From: Winogradskyella jejuensis | Lineage (GTDB): Bacteria; Bacteroidota; Bacteroidia; Flavobacteriales; Flavobacteriaceae | Reading direction: 5' to 3' | Length of the DNA stretch: 64,000 nucleotides | NCBI RefSeq assembly: GCF_900129745.1 | Contig: NZ_FQWS01000001.1 | Location: 124,001 to 188,000 of the forward strand | Part shown: positions 17,766 through 25,123 of the stretch, piece after piece | Position numbering within the stretch: position 1 is the first letter of the stretch | Layout of the letters: each line of letters begins with the position of its first letter | Notes under the pieces: model-generated | What the model was told of the DNA's origin: nothing | What the model saw: only the letters and a program-made list of their open reading frames with translations | Databases searched by the model: none | Position numbers and translations under genes: made by a program

Positions 17766-18586
17766 GCTTTATCCTTTTTAATCCCAAAATCCGTCCAAGT
17801 CTTTTTCTTAGATTTTGTTTCTTTTCTAATTTTTAGATTAGCTTGCTCAGCTGCTTCATTTTTGTAACCACGTGTGTGATACAAATGCACACAAATAGCA
17901 CTGTAACGTATTTGGATTGGCTTTGCACCTAGATTCATAAGCCTTTCGCCTAACTCTCTATCTTCGCCTCCATATGCCATACGCTCATCAAATCCATTAA
18001 CCTTTAGGATATCTTGTTTCCAGCCAGAAGCATTCATACCGTCCCAAGTGGCTTTTGTAGGTGTTAATGTGTTTAGGAGTCTCTCTTTTAGACCTTTAGA
18101 AGTTAGTTTGTTCAACTTGAAAGATTTCTTTAAACCTTGGTCTAATAGCCAACGCTTATCAAAACAATTCTGGTTTTCAATATCTTCCTTTGTAATTTTT
18201 TTAGATATAGATTGCGGTAATTTAAAATAGCCTCCAGATAAAAAACATCCTGATTTGCGTAATTCGAAATGGCATTGTACAAAATCTTTTCTCGGAATAC
18301 AATCACCATCAGTAAGAATAAGATACTCGCCTTGAGAAGCTACAATTGCCTTATTAAGAATTTTTGTTTTTCTAAAACCCTTATCTTCTTGCCAAACATG
18401 AGAGATGTTGTACTTTGATGTTTCAGAAAATCGTTCAATCAAAGTTTTTGTTTCTTGGGTAGAACCATCATCTGCTATAATGATTTCAAAATCTGTGTAA
18501 CTTTGAATTTCGTAACCATACAACACTTTCTCCAACCATTCTGGTTGGTTGTATGTGCTAATAATTACAGAAATATTGGGCATCAA
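17762..18586 (-). CDS. Glycosyltransferase family 2 (GT-A), tandem copy A
   Basis: 274 residues. The N-terminal GT-A domain begins ISVIISTYNQPEWLEKVL and has the nucleotide-binding IIADDGS. The metal-binding acidic motif is LTDGDCIPRKDF, a DxD variant. The C-terminal galactosyltransferase-like region has WDGMNASGWKQDILKVNGFDERMAYGGEDRELGERL, whose ED pair is the probable catalytic base. It directly follows a paralogue (start at 18586, upstream stop at 18587-18589) and shares most motifs with it, so the two arose by tandem duplication. The likely role is a sugar transfer in LPS-core or another surface glycan. Confidence 0.85.
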   Translation of the reverse strand: MMPNISVIISTYNQPEWLEKVLYGYEIQSYTDFEIIIADDGSTQETKTLIERFSETSKYNISHVWQEDKGFRKTKILNKAIVASQGEYLILTDGDCIPRKDFVQCHFELRKSGCFLSGGYFKLPQSISKKITKEDIENQNCFDKRWLLDQGLKKSFKLNKLTSKGLKERLLNTLTPTKATWDGMNASGWKQDILKVNGFDERMAYGGEDRELGERLMNLGAKPIQIRYSAICVHLYHTRGYKNEAAEQANLKIRKETKSKKKTWTDFGIKKDKA

Positions 18587-19408
18587 CTACTTTTTCACGA
18601 TTCCGTAATCCGTCCAGGCACGCTTTTCAACCTTTACATCCTTTCGGATTTTAAGATTACGCTCTAAAGACTCTTTTGTTTTATAACCTCTTGGATGGTC
18701 AAGATGTAGACAAATCGCTTTATGACGTATTTGCTTAGATTTAACACCGTAATTCCATAAGCGCTCACCTAATTCTCGGTCTGGTCCACCGTACTGCATG
18801 CGCTCATCATAACCATTAATAGCAATTAAATCGTCTTTCCATGCGCTAGAATTACAATTATTGAAGGATGCATTTGTTGGGGTAATAAAGTCTAAAAATG
18901 TAGATAAGGTTTCTCCAGAATTTAATTTTAAAGCTTGCTTGCTACTCACGCTACCATTAGCCTTTAACCATTTGGTATCGAAGCAATTTTCGCTTTCTAT
19001 ATCCGCCAATGTAATAGCTTCACTTGTAGGCATATTCAATTTTAAATAGCCACCTGATAAGAAGTACCCTTTTTCAGCAAACTTTGCGTGAGTGGAAACA
19101 AAATCTTTACGCGCTATACAATCACCATCCGTCATTAAAATATAATCATATTCGGTTTGCATAATACACTTGTTAAGCAACTCTTGTCTACGATAGCCTT
19201 TGTCCTCATGCCAAATATGACGTAGGTTTACCGGATAATCTGCTTTAAACCTATCTATAAGCTGCTTTGTAGTTTCTTTCGAGCCATCATCGGCAACAAT
19301 AACTTCAAAATTATCATAATCTTGGTGCTTGTAACTCTCTAAAACTTTTTCGAGCCATGCCTCTGCATTGTAGGTACTTATAATTACGGTAATAGGTAAA
19401 CCACTCAT
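18587..19408 (-). CDS. Glycosyltransferase family 2 (GT-A), tandem copy B
   Basis: 273 residues and paralogous to the next minus-strand gene: VIISTYNAEAWLEKVL, VIVADDGS, MTDGDCIARKDF and GGPDRELGERLWNYG appear in the same order. Copy B has PD where copy A has ED in the GG-x-D-R motif. The ATG at 19408 is used because the alternative TTG further up (19430-19432) lies inside a perfect -7 box. It is the first gene of a minus-strand pair and is divergent from another GT2 gene across an 86-nt intergenic region. Confidence 0.85.
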   Translation of the reverse strand: MSGLPITVIISTYNAEAWLEKVLESYKHQDYDNFEVIVADDGSKETTKQLIDRFKADYPVNLRHIWHEDKGYRRQELLNKCIMQTEYDYILMTDGDCIARKDFVSTHAKFAEKGYFLSGGYLKLNMPTSEAITLADIESENCFDTKWLKANGSVSSKQALKLNSGETLSTFLDFITPTNASFNNCNSSAWKDDLIAINGYDERMQYGGPDRELGERLWNYGVKSKQIRHKAICLHLDHPRGYKTKESLERNLKIRKDVKVEKRAWTDYGIVKK

Positions 19409-19429
19409 TATTTTTACTTTAAATCTTGG

Positions 19430-19437
19430 CAAAGATA
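19430..19437 (-). promoter_or_regulatory. -7 promoter box of the GT2 pair
   Basis: TATCTTTG on the minus strand, an exact TAnnTTTG match 21 nt before ATG 19408. It overlaps the competing TTG start and so excludes it. No TTG is seen at -33. Confidence 0.55.
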
Positions 19438-19454
19438 AGTCTTTTTTAAGCTAT

Positions 19455-19484
19455 TTGTTATCTACATAGAAACGACTAGCTTTG
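19455..19484 (+). promoter_or_regulatory. Full Bacteroidota promoter of the GT2 gene at 19495
   Basis: TTG at 19455-19457, a 19-nt spacer, then TAGCTTTG at 19477-19484. Both elements and the spacing match the Bacteroidota consensus. The ATG at 19495 follows 10 nt later. Confidence 0.75.
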
Positions 19485-19494
19485 CAGTAATCTA

Positions 19495-20235
19495 ATGAAA
19501 ATGAAATTATCTGTAATCATCCCTACTTACAACGAAGAAAACTACGTTGAGAAAGCCATTCGCTCCGTACGTTTTGCGGATGAAATTATTGTAGTAGATT
19601 CCTTTAGCACAGATAAAACACTTGAAATTGCTGAAAAATACAATTGTAAAATCACACAGCGAAAGTTTGATAATTTCTCTAACCAAAAGAATCATGCTTT
19701 AGAGTTTGCAACAGGTGAATGGGTATTGTTTGTAGATGCCGATGAGCGTATTCCTTACGCGTTGAAACAAGAAATAAAAGCGGCAATGACTTCTGGTAAA
19801 CATGCAGGATACAAGCTTAACTTTCCACATTTTTACATGAATCGTTTTTTATATAACCATTCGGATAATGTGCTGCGTTTGGTAAAACGTGCCAATTGCC
19901 GTTTTGAAGGACTTGTACACGAAAAGCTAATTATCGATGGTTCTATTGGTCAGTTGAAAAATCCTGTGCTTCACTTTACTTATAAAGGCTTGTTACACTA
20001 CATTAGTAAAAAAGATAGTTATGCTTGGTTTCAGGCAGAACAAATGTTGAAAAAAGGTAAAAAAGCCACTTACTTTCATTTAGGATTTAAACCTTTTTAT
20101 CGCTTTTTTAGAAGTTACATTCTCCGAAAAGGTTTTATGGATGGTATTCCTGGCTTAGCAGTAGCCTCAATTAATGCCTATGGTGTTTTTTCGAGATACG
20201 TGAAGTTAATGCTTCTACAACGCGGCTTAAAATAG
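19495..20235 (+). CDS. Glycosyltransferase family 2, WaaE/KdtX-like
   Basis: 246 residues. LSVIIPTYNEENYVEKAIRSV is followed by EIIVVDSFSTDKTLEIAE and the DxD-type FVDADERIP, then a C-terminal amphipathic region with FYRFFRSYILRKGFMDG. This layout matches the LPS-core glycosyltransferases often labelled WaaE/KdtX, which add a glucose to core heptose in enterobacteria; the sugar here is not known. A paralogue lies at 21629. The last 9 nt overlap the convergent deacetylase gene. Start ATG 19495 is set by the promoter; ATG 19501 is an alternative. Confidence 0.85.
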   Translation: MKMKLSVIIPTYNEENYVEKAIRSVRFADEIIVVDSFSTDKTLEIAEKYNCKITQRKFDNFSNQKNHALEFATGEWVLFVDADERIPYALKQEIKAAMTSGKHAGYKLNFPHFYMNRFLYNHSDNVLRLVKRANCRFEGLVHEKLIIDGSIGQLKNPVLHFTYKGLLHYISKKDSYAWFQAEQMLKKGKKATYFHLGFKPFYRFFRSYILRKGFMDGIPGLAVASINAYGVFSRYVKLMLLQRGLK

Positions 20236-20940
20236 TTTGAGCTTACCGTATTTTAATTTCAATTTGAATTTTCTCAAACTGTCTTCACCTTTAATATCTA
20301 TGCGTTGAATTTCGTAGTTGTTTTTAAACGGAAAGCGATTAATACGATTTCCAATTCTCAACCCAAAATCAATATTATGGTCTTTCATCAGGTTGAAAAA
20401 CAACTCTTTCTCTTCTCCTTTTCTTGGATACTTTCCGTAAGGATACGCTAACGTTCTATGAATATTTAAACCTGAAGTTTGAATAAACTCTTCAGACTTT
20501 TTAAAGTCTTCTATAGATTGCTCAAGTGACATGGACTTATAATTTCCATGTGCAAAACTGTGCATACCGAGTTCTATGACTTCCGAATCTAAAGATTGTA
20601 GTTGCTCTAAAGACATGATTTGTTTTTCGCCTTCATCCCAATTATTTGTTCCGCCTACATATTGAAAAGGAATATAAAAGCTGGCTTTAAAACCGTACTT
20701 TTTTAAAAGTGGCACAGCTAACTCTAACTGATTGACATATACATCGTCAAAAGTGATAATTACTGATTTTTTGGGCAGCTTCTTTAAATTCTGTAAATCT
20801 TTAAAATGAAACGATTGATAGCCTTTTGATTTTAAAAATTTAAGCTGTGCTTCAAAATTAAATGCACTAATTGTTAAACCTCTACTTTCATTATCTGAGG
20901 CAGAAACTGAATGGTACATTAATATTGGAAGCTTAGACAT
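20227..20940 (-). CDS. Polysaccharide deacetylase (NodB-like, carbohydrate esterase 4)
   Basis: 237 residues with a short NodB fold. Motif 1, ITFDDVYVN (TFDD), holds the catalytic base and metal-binding Asp. Motif 2, GMHSFAHGNY (H-S/T-x-x-H), holds two metal ligands. Then come TLAYPYGKYPRKG and the LRIGNRINRFP region. The family removes acetyl or similar groups from N-acetylated sugars. No signal peptide is visible, so the protein may act in the cytosol on a precursor or be exported by another route. Placement inside the glycosyltransferase cluster supports editing of an amino sugar in the surface glycan. Confidence 0.82.
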   Translation of the reverse strand: MSKLPILMYHSVSASDNESRGLTISAFNFEAQLKFLKSKGYQSFHFKDLQNLKKLPKKSVIITFDDVYVNQLELAVPLLKKYGFKASFYIPFQYVGGTNNWDEGEKQIMSLEQLQSLDSEVIELGMHSFAHGNYKSMSLEQSIEDFKKSEEFIQTSGLNIHRTLAYPYGKYPRKGEEKELFFNLMKDHNIDFGLRIGNRINRFPFKNNYEIQRIDIKGEDSLRKFKLKLKYGKLKLF

Positions 20941-20971
20941 TGAAATTAAATTATTCTGAATTACTCAACTA

Positions 20972-21439
20972 TCAATTTTTCCTATAAACTGGTTGGTCTT
21001 CAAAACCGCATTCTAATTCCTCAGAAAAAACGGGTTTTATGTTTAGTTTACTTTGCATAATATGCAATTCCGTGAAATCAACATACTCAGTTTTACCATA
21101 TTTCAATGGTATTTCGATTTTTAAATCATCTTTGATTTCATACTTTTTTTCAAATATTACACATTTTGGCCCGTGCACTTTCAGTCTAATATTTTCATCA
21201 AAAATATCCTTTACTTTAATTTTAAAAACACCAATTCCATCAAAATCAGACACAGATGTTTTTATTCTATTACTCCCTGAAAAAACTTCTATTATGGAAA
21301 ATCTTACAGTATCATTAGTAGTTTTTTCATAAGTGATTAAAGTCACCGTAATATCTTTTTTAAGATCTGGCCTTTGGGCATTCACTCCTATTAAAAAAAG
21401 AAAACAAAAAGTAAAAAGTAAATTTTTCGCAAACCTCAT
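20972..21439 (-). CDS. Small secreted protein of unknown function
   Basis: 155 residues with a clear signal peptide (MRFAKNLLFTFCFLFLIGVNAQ). The mature part is beta-rich, with FSIIEVFSGSNRIKTSVSDFDGIGVFKIKVKD. That stretch loosely resembles carboxypeptidase-regulatory or transthyretin-like folds but lacks enough signature to name one. There is no lipobox and no T9SS C-terminal domain. A -7 box (TATATTTG, 21444-21451) ends 4 nt before the ATG, suggesting its own almost leaderless transcript. The function is not recognised. Confidence 0.6.
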   Translation of the reverse strand: MRFAKNLLFTFCFLFLIGVNAQRPDLKKDITVTLITYEKTTNDTVRFSIIEVFSGSNRIKTSVSDFDGIGVFKIKVKDIFDENIRLKVHGPKCVIFEKKYEIKDDLKIEIPLKYGKTEYVDFTELHIMQSKLNIKPVFSEELECGFEDQPVYRKN

Positions 21440-21443
21440 AATA

Positions 21444-21451
21444 CAAATATA
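21444..21451 (-). promoter_or_regulatory. -7 promoter box 4 nt before the ATG of the small secreted protein
   Basis: TATATTTG on the minus strand is an exact TAnnTTTG match, and only TATT separates it from the ATG at 21439. If used, the mRNA would be practically leaderless. No TTG at -33 is found. Confidence 0.45.
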
Positions 21452-21545
21452 TAAACCCCATTGGTTATATGTCTTTAGTAAAAACTAATTTTTAATTTCA
21501 AAAAAATAAAAAATGAGTTTTACTTCAGGAAACGCTACGCTAATG

Positions 21546-21604
21546 CATGATTTTTTTCATTAGTACTTTTTAAATTTTCTGATGAAAAAAATCATGTATT
21601 TTTG
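21546..21604. promoter_or_regulatory. 15-bp inverted repeat directly upstream of a -7 box
   Basis: CATGATTTTTTTCAT at 21546-21560 and its exact reverse complement at 21582-21596 flank a 21-nt spacer. The -7 box TATTTTTG follows at 21597-21604, and the GT2 gene starts at 21629. The right arm occupies the spacer between -33 and -7, where a repressor or activator could bind. Confidence 0.5.
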
Positions 21605-21628
21605 TCAAAAAACTGACTTTACCCAAAT

Positions 21629-22375
21629 ATGATAAGCGCTTTAGCTATTACTTACAATGAAGAATCTCGTATAGAGCGCTACATTAAAAGCCTTTCGTTT
21701 GCGGATGAAATTATTATTGTAGATGGTTTTAGCACAGACAAAACAGCTGATATTGCCAAACAATATGATGTAAAATTTGTTCAACGCGAATTTGATAATT
21801 TCTCTAACCAGAGAAACTACGCCATTTCGCTAGCAAAGCATAATTGGGTTGTGTTTTTTGATTTAGATGAAACCATTTCGGAAGAGTTAGCTAAAGAGAT
21901 ACAGCAATCTGTAAAAAATAATACAGATGTCAACGCCTATAAGGTGAAACGCAACTTTCACTTCATGGGGAAACGTATTAAATACAGTGGTTTTCAAAAT
22001 GATGCAGTAGTCAGAGTTTTTAAGAAAGATACTTGCAAATACAATGGCAAACTAGTTCATGAAACTCTAGAAGTTGATGGTAAAATCGGACTTCTAAAAG
22101 CCAAAAGCAACCATTTTAGTTACAAAGGCATTGATGCTTATAACGAAAAACTGACCCAATACAGTAGGTACCAAGCGGAAATGCTTTTCAAAAAAAATCT
22201 GCGACCTAATTTATATCATTTTTTAGTAAGGCCTTGGTATCGTTTTTTTCATCAATACATTATAAAACTTGGAATTTTAGATGGTAAAGAAGGTTTTATT
22301 TTAGCATATTGTAGTGCATTTGCAGTTTTTAAGCGCTACATACAGCTTTGGACCATGTATCGAAATATAGATTAA
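21629..22375 (+). CDS. Glycosyltransferase family 2, WaaE/KdtX-like (second copy)
   Basis: 248 residues, a close paralogue of the gene at 19495. MISALAITYNEESRIERYIKSL and DEIIIVDGFSTDKTADIA come first. The acidic motif FFDLDETIS replaces VDADERI, and FYRFFHQYIIKLGILDG mirrors the other copy. It transfers a sugar from a nucleotide donor, probably to LPS core or a related surface glycan; donor and acceptor are unknown. It is the first gene of a plus-strand run (GT2, GT4, methyltransferase, FkbM) with gaps of 1-53 nt. Confidence 0.87.
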   Translation: MISALAITYNEESRIERYIKSLSFADEIIIVDGFSTDKTADIAKQYDVKFVQREFDNFSNQRNYAISLAKHNWVVFFDLDETISEELAKEIQQSVKNNTDVNAYKVKRNFHFMGKRIKYSGFQNDAVVRVFKKDTCKYNGKLVHETLEVDGKIGLLKAKSNHFSYKGIDAYNEKLTQYSRYQAEMLFKKNLRPNLYHFLVRPWYRFFHQYIIKLGILDGKEGFILAYCSAFAVFKRYIQLWTMYRNID

Positions 22376-22384
22376 ATAGAAGTA

Positions 22385-23461
22385 ATGGCTAAAACACCAC
22401 AAGTTTTCTTAGAATCCCATAACATTAAAAATCTTCATTTTGGTTTTGGTCAATTCAATTATCACCTTATTAAAGGATTATATAATGCAGAAGTTGAAGA
22501 TTTTAAAATGACACTTCATGCTAAGGATACTCCAGTTTTAAAGAAGGAATTCGGTACGTATTTCAATTATAAAACCTATCAATCATTTAGGCGTTACCCG
22601 TTTTTTAGAATACGAAAAAAATATGATGTTTGGCATTCTATGAATCAGAATATAAAAATAGAGCCTTATCATGATATTCCTTACGTGTTAACCATCCATG
22701 ATGTAAATTTTATTGATGAAGTTTCTTCAGACATGAATCATGAGCGTAATATCAGATTCAAAGAAAAACTTCATCGAGCCTCTGCTATAACCTATATTTC
22801 AGAATTTGCTAAGCAATCTACTCATCAGTATTTTGATGTTCCAAACGTTCCTGAATATGTAATTTATAACGGAAACCCAATCAGAGACATTTTAATACCT
22901 GAAGATTACAAACCAGAACAAGTTTCAAAACGTCGGTATTTGTTTTCAATAGGCGAATTTACTGAGCGCAAAAATTTTCACACTTTAGTAGAAATGCTAG
23001 CGCATTTGAAGGATTACGATTTAATTCTTTCCGGAAATAACAATACCTCTTATACTCAAGACGTATTGCTCCCTACGATTGAAAAACTAAACTTACAAGA
23101 CCGAGTTATCATAACCGGTAAGATTAGTGATATAGACAAGCAATATTATTTAAAAAGCTGTGATGCTTTTGTTTTCCCTTCATTAAGAGAGGGCTTTGGT
23201 ATTCCACCAATTGAAGCCATGCGTTTTGGAAAACCTGTATTTTTATCTAACAATACATCGCTTCCTGAAATTGGAGGCGAACATGCTTTTTATTGGGATA
23301 ATTATGATGCCGAATACATGGCAAATATAGTATCAGAAGGCATTAAGATTTTCAACAACAATACAACAGAACTATCTAAACTGTTGACCGAAAGAGCGCT
23401 TTCCTTTAACTGGGATGATGCTGCAAAATCTTACATTGAAGTTTATAAATCCTTACTTTGA
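22385..23461 (+). CDS. Glycosyltransferase family 4 (GT-B)
   Basis: 358 residues. The C-terminal GT4 domain is clear: FSIGEFTERKNFHTLVEML, then VIITGKISDIDKQYYLKSCDAFVFPSLREGFGIPPIEAMRFGKPVFLSN. The second stretch contains the E-x7-E donor-site motif (EGFGIPPIE). The N-terminal acceptor domain carries YDVWHSMNQN and VLTIHDVNF. Retaining sugar transfer from a nucleotide donor is expected. It starts 9 nt after the GT2 stop, so both probably work in the same glycan pathway. Confidence 0.87.
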   Translation: MAKTPQVFLESHNIKNLHFGFGQFNYHLIKGLYNAEVEDFKMTLHAKDTPVLKKEFGTYFNYKTYQSFRRYPFFRIRKKYDVWHSMNQNIKIEPYHDIPYVLTIHDVNFIDEVSSDMNHERNIRFKEKLHRASAITYISEFAKQSTHQYFDVPNVPEYVIYNGNPIRDILIPEDYKPEQVSKRRYLFSIGEFTERKNFHTLVEMLAHLKDYDLILSGNNNTSYTQDVLLPTIEKLNLQDRVIITGKISDIDKQYYLKSCDAFVFPSLREGFGIPPIEAMRFGKPVFLSNNTSLPEIGGEHAFYWDNYDAEYMANIVSEGIKIFNNNTTELSKLLTERALSFNWDDAAKSYIEVYKSLL

Positions 23462-23484
23462 TTTTTTTAAGGGCAATTAAAAAT

Positions 23485-23492
23485 TAACTTTG
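23485..23492 (+). promoter_or_regulatory. -7 promoter box of the membrane-anchored methyltransferase gene
   Basis: TAACTTTG, an exact TAnnTTTG match 22 nt before ATG 23515. A TTG at 23458-23460 lies 24 nt upstream, slightly further than usual. Confidence 0.5.
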
Positions 23493-23514
23493 CGCAACTA
23501 ACAATCAATAAAAA

Positions 23515-24183
23515 ATGAATACAGCTTTATTTATATCACTTGCTGTCGTCTTAGCTATGACACCATTTATTCTAAAATTCGTAAAGCACAGGTCTTTATA
23601 TCCATTTATGCCTTATGAGTATAACTTTAGAAGACGTCGCGTCACTTTTGCGAAAGTTTTAAAGCTTCTAAAAGAGCGTAACGTAAAGATTATTGTAGAA
23701 ACAGGAACCTCTAGAAAAGGATTAGAAGGTGCTAAAAGTGATGGTGCGGCTACTATTGTATTTGGTAAGTGGGCAAAAGAAAATGGTGCAGTAATGCACT
23801 CGGTAGATATAAGTGAAGATTCTGTAAATGGTTCTAAAAATGAAGTTCAAAAACAAGGCTTACAAGATGTTGTTACAGTACATTTAGATGACTCCTTAAA
23901 CTATCTCAAAAATTTTGAAGGTCAGATTGACTTCCTTTATCTTGATAGTTATGATTACTCCAAAACTGATTTAGATATTCAGCGAAAAAGCCAGGAACAC
24001 CATTTGCAAGAATTCAAAATTATAGAAGACCGATTACATACAAACACCATTGTTCTTATTGACGATTGCGGCTTACCTGGTGGCGGAAAAGGAAAAACGG
24101 TTATTGCTTATATGCGAAAGAAAGGCTGGGAAATTATCATTAACAAATACCAAGTGCTCTTACTACACAAAGACAGTTTATAA
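23515..24183 (+). CDS. Membrane-anchored class I methyltransferase-like protein
   Basis: 222 residues. An N-terminal transmembrane helix (ALFISLAVVLAMTPFILKFV) is followed by a basic stretch (FRRRRVTF). The Rossmann-type domain has IIVETGTSRKG as motif I, MHSVDISEDSV as the acidic loop after strand 2, and IDFLYLDSYDY and IVLIDDCGLPGGGKG further on. It resembles the Methyltransf_24 group. The glycine-rich motif ETGTSRKG departs from the canonical GxGxG. The substrate is unknown; a single membrane anchor and its place after GT4 fit modification of a lipid-linked glycan. Confidence 0.72.
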   Translation: MNTALFISLAVVLAMTPFILKFVKHRSLYPFMPYEYNFRRRRVTFAKVLKLLKERNVKIIVETGTSRKGLEGAKSDGAATIVFGKWAKENGAVMHSVDISEDSVNGSKNEVQKQGLQDVVTVHLDDSLNYLKNFEGQIDFLYLDSYDYSKTDLDIQRKSQEHHLQEFKIIEDRLHTNTIVLIDDCGLPGGGKGKTVIAYMRKKGWEIIINKYQVLLLHKDSL

Positions 24184-24184
24184 A

Positions 24185-25030
24185 ATGAAAAAAGCATTTA
24201 AGTACTTCAAAAAAAATCTAAAGTCTAAAAAGCGTAAAAAGCTTTTAGGACCTCACGCTAAAGGTATAATCTATGACTCTGCAAACGGAATAATTGCAGT
24301 ACCAATTGAAGACATTGGTGTTGGAAGATCTTTAGGCTTTGAAGGTAGCTGGGATTTGGAAGAAATAAATATGCTTTCTGAATATTTAACCAAAGATGAT
24401 GTTGTCTATGTAGTTGGCACACATGTAGGAACACTTTTAATTCCTATCTCAAAACAAGTAAAAGAAGTTGTAGGCTACGAGGCTAATGAAGATACATTTT
24501 GGTACATAGAAATGAACCTTGCACTTAACCGCATAAAAAATGCTCAACTGTTTAATAACGCGGTTGGTAACGAAAAAAAGATAGTGACTTTCTATCAAAA
24601 TACGGTGAACTCTGGAGGTAGCAAAATAGCGCCAAAGACAGATAACATTATGTATAATCATGATAATCCAAATAAGGTTGATGTACAAATGATTGCGCTA
24701 GATGAGCATATTCCTGAAAATAACCTAGCTAAGCCAACAGCAATGCTAATGGATATTGAAGGTGCAGAATATTATGCACTTCAGGGGATGAAAAACACCA
24801 TTAAAGATTTACGATTCTTGTATGTTGAGTATGTTCCGCATCACCTAAAAAATATTTCTAACGTATCTAATCAAGAGTTTTTAGAATTGATTACACCTCA
24901 CTTTACTAAAGCAACTTTCGCGCGCTCTAAAAAAGTCATCAACTACAATGATAATCCAAAAGAACTTTCAGATTATCTAGATGAACTCATGAAAAACAAT
25001 AAAGCGGACGACATCGTTTTTTCAAAATAA
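24185..25030 (+). CDS. FkbM-family methyltransferase-like protein
   Basis: 281 residues. The FkbM domain occupies about residues 70-270, with VVYVVGTHVGTLLIPISK at motif I and VVGYEANEDTFWYIEMNL at motif II. ALDEHIPENN and LMDIEGAEYYALQGM, the latter typical of FkbM, follow. FkbM enzymes O-methylate sugars or polyketide hydroxyls. Oddity: the acidic residue normally in motif I (DVGANIG type) is Val here. ATG 24185 is chosen because the longer frame from 24050 lies inside the preceding gene, and the ATG sits 1 nt after that stop. The first 22 residues are very basic (about half Lys). Confidence 0.8.
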   Translation: MKKAFKYFKKNLKSKKRKKLLGPHAKGIIYDSANGIIAVPIEDIGVGRSLGFEGSWDLEEINMLSEYLTKDDVVYVVGTHVGTLLIPISKQVKEVVGYEANEDTFWYIEMNLALNRIKNAQLFNNAVGNEKKIVTFYQNTVNSGGSKIAPKTDNIMYNHDNPNKVDVQMIALDEHIPENNLAKPTAMLMDIEGAEYYALQGMKNTIKDLRFLYVEYVPHHLKNISNVSNQEFLELITPHFTKATFARSKKVINYNDNPKELSDYLDELMKNNKADDIVFSK

Positions 25031-25079
25031 TACACCTTAAGTTTAGCTAGTAAAATTATTAAACAATCTAGCTATGTTG

Positions 25080-25087
25080 TAAATTTG
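25080..25087 (+). promoter_or_regulatory. -7 promoter box of the cca operon
   Basis: TAAATTTG, an exact TAnnTTTG match, 36 nt before ATG 25124. No TTG at the standard distance. Confidence 0.45.
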
Positions 25088-25123
25088 CATTTTGAAAATT
25101 AGCGCTTATCCGCCTTCTTACAA

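Noticed and set aside
24050-24184. Upstream extension of the FkbM-like gene
   Set aside because: It lies entirely within the preceding methyltransferase gene in another frame, and a good ATG follows that stop by 1 nt.
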